Source of the DNA: Nitrospirota bacterium
GTDB taxonomy: Bacteria > Nitrospirota > Thermodesulfovibrionia > Thermodesulfovibrionales > UBA1546
Length of the DNA stretch: 33,460 bases
Assembly (NCBI GenBank): GCA_009773185.1
Contig: WPIF01000028.1
Coordinates: 1 to 33,460 of the forward strand
Direction: 5' to 3'
Position numbers and translations under genes: made by a program. Each line of letters starts with the position of its first letter. The stretch's first letter is position 1. The notes beneath the pieces are model-generated. The model searched no databases, was not told the origin of the DNA, and saw only the letters and a list, made by a program, of their open reading frames with translations. Of this stretch, positions 31,340 through 33,460 are shown piece by piece.

Positions 31340-31343
31340 AAAA

Positions 31344-31730
31344 TCAGCAACGGATTTGTGAGCCAAACAGAACTAACCCTTTAATTTTTCTGTAATGCTT
31401 CCAGTTCCTTGTAATCAACGGTAATTTTCTATCAAGCGCTGTTGCTGCTATTAAAGCGTCTTCCTTTGACATTTCCGGGTATTTATAAAGCACATCTGAA
31501 AATCTTTCGGCTATGTTTTGCGTGATAGGGATTATTCTGTATTTCTTCAGCACATAAAGGATTGCCTGTTTTTCTGAATCTTTTAGCCCCTGCTTTGCAA
31601 GCAGTTCTTTCTTAGTTACCGCAGAATAATATATATCAAAATCTTTGCCTTCAAGAATAGCTTCAAAATAGCCGCTATTAAAAAAATCTATGAATATGTC
31701 GGTATCTACTAAGAGCCTGATTTTTGCCAT
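31344..31730 (-). CDS. PIN-domain toxin (VapC-like)
   Basis: Probable metal-dependent RNase of a type II toxin-antitoxin pair, 128 residues. It has the acidic start LLVDTDIFIDFF (Asp9), a mid-protein Glu in SAVTKKELLAK, and EDALIAATALDRKLPLITRNWKHY with the later Asp residues. The start lies 22 bases inside the antitoxin gene. VapC-type toxins cut tRNA or rRNA; the target here is unknown. Confidence 0.88.
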   Translation of the reverse strand: MAKIRLLVDTDIFIDFFNSGYFEAILEGKDFDIYYSAVTKKELLAKQGLKDSEKQAILYVLKKYRIIPITQNIAERFSDVLYKYPEMSKEDALIAATALDRKLPLITRNWKHYRKIKGLVLFGSQIRC

Positions 31731-31975
31731 TTCTTAATCTCATCGAGAAATGCCTTTACAGAGACCTCTTTTGATTTTTTCCTTATTGCTTTGACATGAG
31801 CCACACTGTCTTTTACATCGGTGTAGCCGTAGGGATTCAGCTTCTCCCTGACCATTTCTTCGAGGAAATTGACAGGATAAACACCTTTTTTGCCTGCTTC
31901 ATTAATTACAGCTCTTTTTAATGAAGAATCAAAAGAAAGCGTCCATTTCTCTTTTTTGAGCGCCGCCTTTGCCAT
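31709..31975 (-). CDS. Antitoxin partner of the PIN toxin
   Basis: An 88-residue protein with a basic N-terminal part (SLKRAVINEAGKKGVYPVNFLEEMVREKLNPYG) that could be a ribbon-helix-helix DNA-binding segment, and a C-terminal helix (SVKAFLDEIKKWQKSG) likely to wrap the toxin. ATG 31975 has GGAGGT five bases upstream; the adjacent GTG 31978 is too close to it. Overlap and order identify it as the antitoxin. Confidence 0.8.
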   Translation of the reverse strand: MAKAALKKEKWTLSFDSSLKRAVINEAGKKGVYPVNFLEEMVREKLNPYGYTDVKDSVAHVKAIRKKSKEVSVKAFLDEIKKWQKSGS

Positions 31976-32049
31976 CACTCACCTCCATACGTGTATTATA
32001 CGTATAGTTTATGGGCAATGCAATAGGGTGATGGATATCGAAAGATATT

Positions 32050-32940
32050 TCAGCCTTCTTTTTTTAACCTCTCAATTATCTCTGCAATCTGCTGTTTTGC
32101 TTTTTCAGGCTTCAGGGGGCAGGCGCCGGCTCCCTTGTGGCCGCCGCCGCCAAAATCACTGCATATCCGGCCGCAGTCGGAGCGGCTTGTCCTGTTAAAA
32201 ATATTGTGTCCCAATGTTACTGCAACAAATTTCATATCAGGCCCCCACTGAAGGCGCATAGAAACATTAGCCTTAGGGAAAAGAGTATATATCAGGAACC
32301 TGTTTCCTGCCGGCACCTTTTTTATTTGGCGAAGGTCTGTTATCACAACATTGCCTTCCTGCCTTGAGGCCTTTTTCAGTATATCGAGAAAGGCTTTATT
32401 ATTCTCCCTGAGAACCTTTACCCTTTCCAGCACTTCAGGCTGGTTAAGTACTTTTTCTATTGGCATTGTTTTCAGCCATGCAACCAGGTCTACAAAATAC
32501 TTATTAAACCTTCCAATACCTGAGCGGGAATCTATGGTGAACCCGAGGAGGATTATCCCGCTTGGGTTAATAACTTCCTCTATATTAATCTGTGCGGAGT
32601 CAAGACGGTCTGTTTCTGCAACAAGGTATTCGTATTGAGCAAGTTTGTCCGAAGAATAATAATCGTAGATTACCCGTGAAACGCTTGGCGCTATGGTATG
32701 CCTCCCTTTAAAACTTTCAGGAGGTTTTTCATTGCTTTCAGTGAGTTCATGGTGGTCAAACCACATTGCACACCCGGGATGGTATGGCAGGTTTGCCATA
32801 ATATCATTTTCCGTGATTTCAAATTTTTTATCAGTGATGTCCTGAGGATGGACAAGCTCAATGGAATAAATCTTCTCCATTGTCGTAAGAAGCACTGCTG
32901 ATGTTACACCGTCAAGGTCTCCCCGGGTTACAAGTCTCAT
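32050..32940 (-). CDS. DHH-family phosphoesterase
   Basis: DHH/DHHA1 phosphoesterase of 296 residues. Metal-binding motifs are DLDG (residues 8-11), FDHHE (Asp62, His63, His64) and the DHHA1 ending [14 protein letters not shown]. Family members cleave polyphosphate, oligonucleotides or cyclic dinucleotides; this subgroup is often labelled exopolyphosphatase-like, which is not certain. The ATG overlaps the hisI stop (ATGA), so the two are translationally coupled. Confidence 0.87.
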   Translation of the reverse strand: MRLVTRGDLDGVTSAVLLTTMEKIYSIELVHPQDITDKKFEITENDIMANLPYHPGCAMWFDHHELTESNEKPPESFKGRHTIAPSVSRVIYDYYSSDKLAQYEYLVAETDRLDSAQINIEEVINPSGIILLGFTIDSRSGIGRFNKYFVDLVAWLKTMPIEKVLNQPEVLERVKVLRENNKAFLDILKKASRQEGNVVITDLRQIKKVPAGNRFLIYTLFPKANVSMRLQWGPDMKFVAVTLGHNIFNRTSRSDCGRICSDFGGGGHKGAGACPLKPEKAKQQIAEIIERLKKEG

Positions 32941-33290
32941 TTTTTCTTCCTGGCCTCTTTTTTAGCAGCTTTTGAGGTAATACTCCTGAAGAAACATGTC
33001 CTGTTTCCTGTGTGGCAGGCTCCTGAACCATGCTGCTTTACTTTTACAAGCAGGGTATCTTCGTCACAGTCATAAAGGATTTCCATGACCTCCTGAACAT
33101 GGCCTGATGTCTCTCCCTTCATCCAGTATTTCTGCCTTGAACGCGACCAGAAATGCGTGAATCCTGTTGCAATAGTCTTTTCAATGGCAACCTTGTCCAT
33201 CCACGCCATCATAAGTACTTCATTGCTTTCAGAGTCTTGTATAATAGCCGGAATCAACCCCTTTTCGTTAAATTTTAAGTTAGGTATCAT
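32937..33290 (-). CDS. hisI: Phosphoribosyl-AMP cyclohydrolase
   Basis: Opens the purine ring of phosphoribosyl-AMP in histidine synthesis. The 117-residue monofunctional form has [38 protein letters not shown] and the zinc and Mg sites [35 protein letters not shown] precedes ATG 33290. It is not next to hisF, about 20 kb away in this window, so histidine genes are scattered. Confidence 0.95.
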   Translation of the reverse strand: MIPNLKFNEKGLIPAIIQDSESNEVLMMAWMDKVAIEKTIATGFTHFWSRSRQKYWMKGETSGHVQEVMEILYDCDEDTLLVKVKQHGSGACHTGNRTCFFRSITSKAAKKEARKKK

Positions 33291-33422
33291 GGCCCCTCCG
33301 TTTTAATAATACTTACAGCTTTCAAATTTTAGCATAAAACAGAAAAGCAGGGGATATTTAAGCCTATATTTCCTGATAAGCAGTCTGATAAACAGTAAAA
33401 GAGAAGGCACCTGTCGAGTTAT

Positions 33423-33452
33423 AATGTCTAAGTTTCTGACGGAAACGACATT
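33423..33452. repeat. Imperfect palindrome at the right edge
   Basis: AATGTC and GACATT form the outer arms and GTTTC with GAAAC the inner arms, with a 3-base bulge. It is located upstream of hisI on the minus strand, in a 170-base gap that is cut by the window end. It may be an operator or the end of an insertion sequence lying outside. Confidence 0.4.
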
Positions 33453-33460
33453 TCACCCTG

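Noticed and set aside
33423-33460. Insertion-sequence end at the right edge
   Set aside because: A palindrome is visible, but no transposase or matching opposite end is in the window, so it is listed only as a repeat.
1-33460. tRNA, rRNA and known riboswitches
   Set aside because: Reading both strands I found no tRNA TPsiC-type signature, rRNA stretch or recognisable riboswitch core; a covariance-model search would be needed to exclude weak cases.

Overview
The window reads as chromosomal DNA of a Gram-negative, probably anaerobic bacterium. Signs of a double membrane are FtsEX with an EnvC-type LytM protein, a SPOR protein and an ArnT-like lipid glycosyltransferase. Signs of anaerobic or corrinoid metabolism are a RACo-type corrinoid-protein activator, the oxygen-independent queuosine enzyme QueH and a MetE-core methyltransferase. 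My best guess is an uncultured Nitrospirota (Thermodesulfovibrio-like) or a close deltaproteobacterial-grade lineage; this is inference, because no rRNA or tRNA gene is present.

Layout. (1) 190-8975, plus strand: a tightly packed operon-like run of a small hypothetical protein, split transketolase, ftsE, ftsX, an EnvC-like activator, a CtpA-type S41 protease, a 3'-5' exonuclease, a MetE-core protein and thymidylate kinase. The middle of the run is a cell-separation module. (2) 9112-11728, plus strand: two toxin-antitoxin pairs (BrnT/BrnA and ParD-like/RelE). The second pair overlaps a PP-loop tRNA-thiolation-type gene; a PilZ gene follows. (3) 20965-11745, minus strand: ten translationally coupled genes (ArnT-like, PAP2, queH, spoIID-like, queA, SPOR, phoH, pgpH-like, ybeY, hisF). 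Several overlap by 4 to 65 bases, and phoH has no ATG/GTG/TTG start. (4) 21201-22456, plus strand: an unknown protein and a thioredoxin-like protein. (5) 27634-22598, minus strand: asd, a 135-bp inverted-repeat element, the RACo-like protein, a radical SAM protein and an HNH nuclease. (6) 27653-31978: an accessory patch with two nucleotidyltransferase loci, a cyclase-like/helical-domain fusion protein, a DUF488 protein and a PIN toxin-antitoxin pair. (7) 33290-32050, minus strand: hisI and a DHH phosphoesterase.

The most unusual signal is a set of short elements with a 7-base period at seven places (3935, 6502, 12803, 16383, 18148, 18223, 20101). Three share the unit GATRCAN in facing inverted arms; the others use different heptamers. 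Most lie inside or at the edges of conserved genes without breaking them. They contribute a start codon and signal-peptide core (EnvC-like), signal-peptide residues (SpoIID-like), a stop codon and ribosome-binding site (queH/spoIID), and loop insertions in QueA, YbeY and the ArnT-like protein. The second most interesting item is the 482-residue protein at 28352-29800, a class III cyclase-like domain fused to a helical domain, lying among toxin-antitoxin-type genes.

No gene-free stretch exceeds 300 bases. The longer gaps (20966-21200, 30713-30916, 1-189, 27653-27844) hold promoter-like or repeat sequences as listed, and otherwise nothing I can identify.
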